Below, piece after piece: positions 13,857 through 13,981 of a stretch of DNA of 13,981 bases. The stretch is taken from NCBI GenBank assembly GCA_017503945.1, contig JAFVSB010000128.1, positions 1 to 13,981 on the forward strand, read 5' to 3'. The notes under the pieces are model-generated. The model did not search any database, was not told the DNA's origin, and saw nothing but the letters and a program-made list of their open reading frames with translations. Position 1 is the first letter of the stretch, and each line of letters begins with the position of its first letter. The DNA is from Clostridia bacterium. Lineage in GTDB: Bacteria > Bacillota > Clostridia > UMGS1810. Both the position numbers and the translations under genes were made by a program.

Positions 13857-13981
13857 ATGTTTAACATTATAGAAAAAAGAAAAATTCTTTTCATCATACC
13901 CTGTGTTATCATTTTGGCAGGTATAATCAGTTTGTTTGCTTTTGGCGGTCTCAACACCGACATCGACTTCACCGGCGGTAC
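13857..13981 (+). CDS. secF: Protein-export membrane protein SecF (N-terminal part, cut by window end)
   Basis: Only the first 41 codons are present. They encode a basic start (MFNIIEKRK), a membrane helix (about 9-30, ILFIIPCVIILAGIISLFAF) and the SecF signature DIDFTGG (35-41), equivalent to GIDFTGGT in the family. AGGAGGG at 13841-13847 is 9 bases before the ATG. It is the natural partner of secD just upstream and should be in the same transcript. The rest lies beyond the window. Confidence 0.93.
   Translation, partial: MFNIIEKRKILFIIPCVIILAGIISLFAFGGLNTDIDFTGG

Noticed and set aside
1..13981. CRISPR arrays, insertion sequences, phage genes or defence systems
   Set aside because: No regularly spaced repeats, transposase, integrase or terminal inverted repeats were seen, and nearly all coding space is assigned to conserved chromosomal genes.

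Overview
The window reads as a chromosomal segment of a low-to-moderate-GC Firmicute, most likely a member of the Clostridia. The evidence is an A/SigA-type primary sigma factor, strong GGAGG-type ribosome binding sites with some GTG/TTG starts, an L-box (lysine) riboswitch, sporulation-family domains (SpoIID, GerMN), and the clostridial order queA-tgt-yajC-small membrane protein-secD-secF. No phage, IS element, CRISPR array, rRNA or tRNA is visible. Nearly all of the DNA is explained by 13 genes and their control sites.

Block 1 (1-4784, + strand) is a tightly packed set: the primary sigma factor rpoD; a membrane-anchored ComEA-like SLBB/helix-hairpin-helix protein 3 bases downstream; an OmpR/PhoB-type response regulator; its HAMP-containing sensor kinase, which may start inside the regulator gene; and a lipoprotein with two GerMN domains overlapping the kinase stop codon. 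The last three genes resemble the actinobacterial MtrA-MtrB-LpqB arrangement (regulator, kinase, GerMN lipoprotein), which suggests the lipoprotein works with the kinase.

Block 2 (4785-4929) lies between convergent genes. It carries a 22-bp perfect inverted repeat that should terminate transcription in both directions, plus a short palindrome-rich stretch of unknown meaning.

Block 3 (4930-7933, - strand) is the lysine/diaminopimelate operon asd-dapA-dapB. These genes turn aspartyl phosphate into tetrahydrodipicolinate in three steps. The operon is read from a near-consensus promoter through a lysine riboswitch and a transcription terminator, so lysine should shut it off by attenuation.

Block 4 (7957-13981, + strand) starts from a promoter diverging from the lysine operon. 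It contains a secreted SpoIID/LytB-domain protein, queA and tgt (queuosine tRNA modification), then yajC with its own near-consensus promoter, a small four-helix membrane protein, secD, and the start of secF (cut by the window end). The small membrane gene has its Shine-Dalgarno sequence buried in a perfect 13-bp hairpin, which is the most unusual local regulatory structure here.

The window is mostly conserved housekeeping content. I do not see a wholly new system. The points most worth a second look are the kinase/GerMN lipoprotein module behind rpoD, the SD-masking hairpin at 12064-12098, and the detailed switching of the lysine riboswitch.
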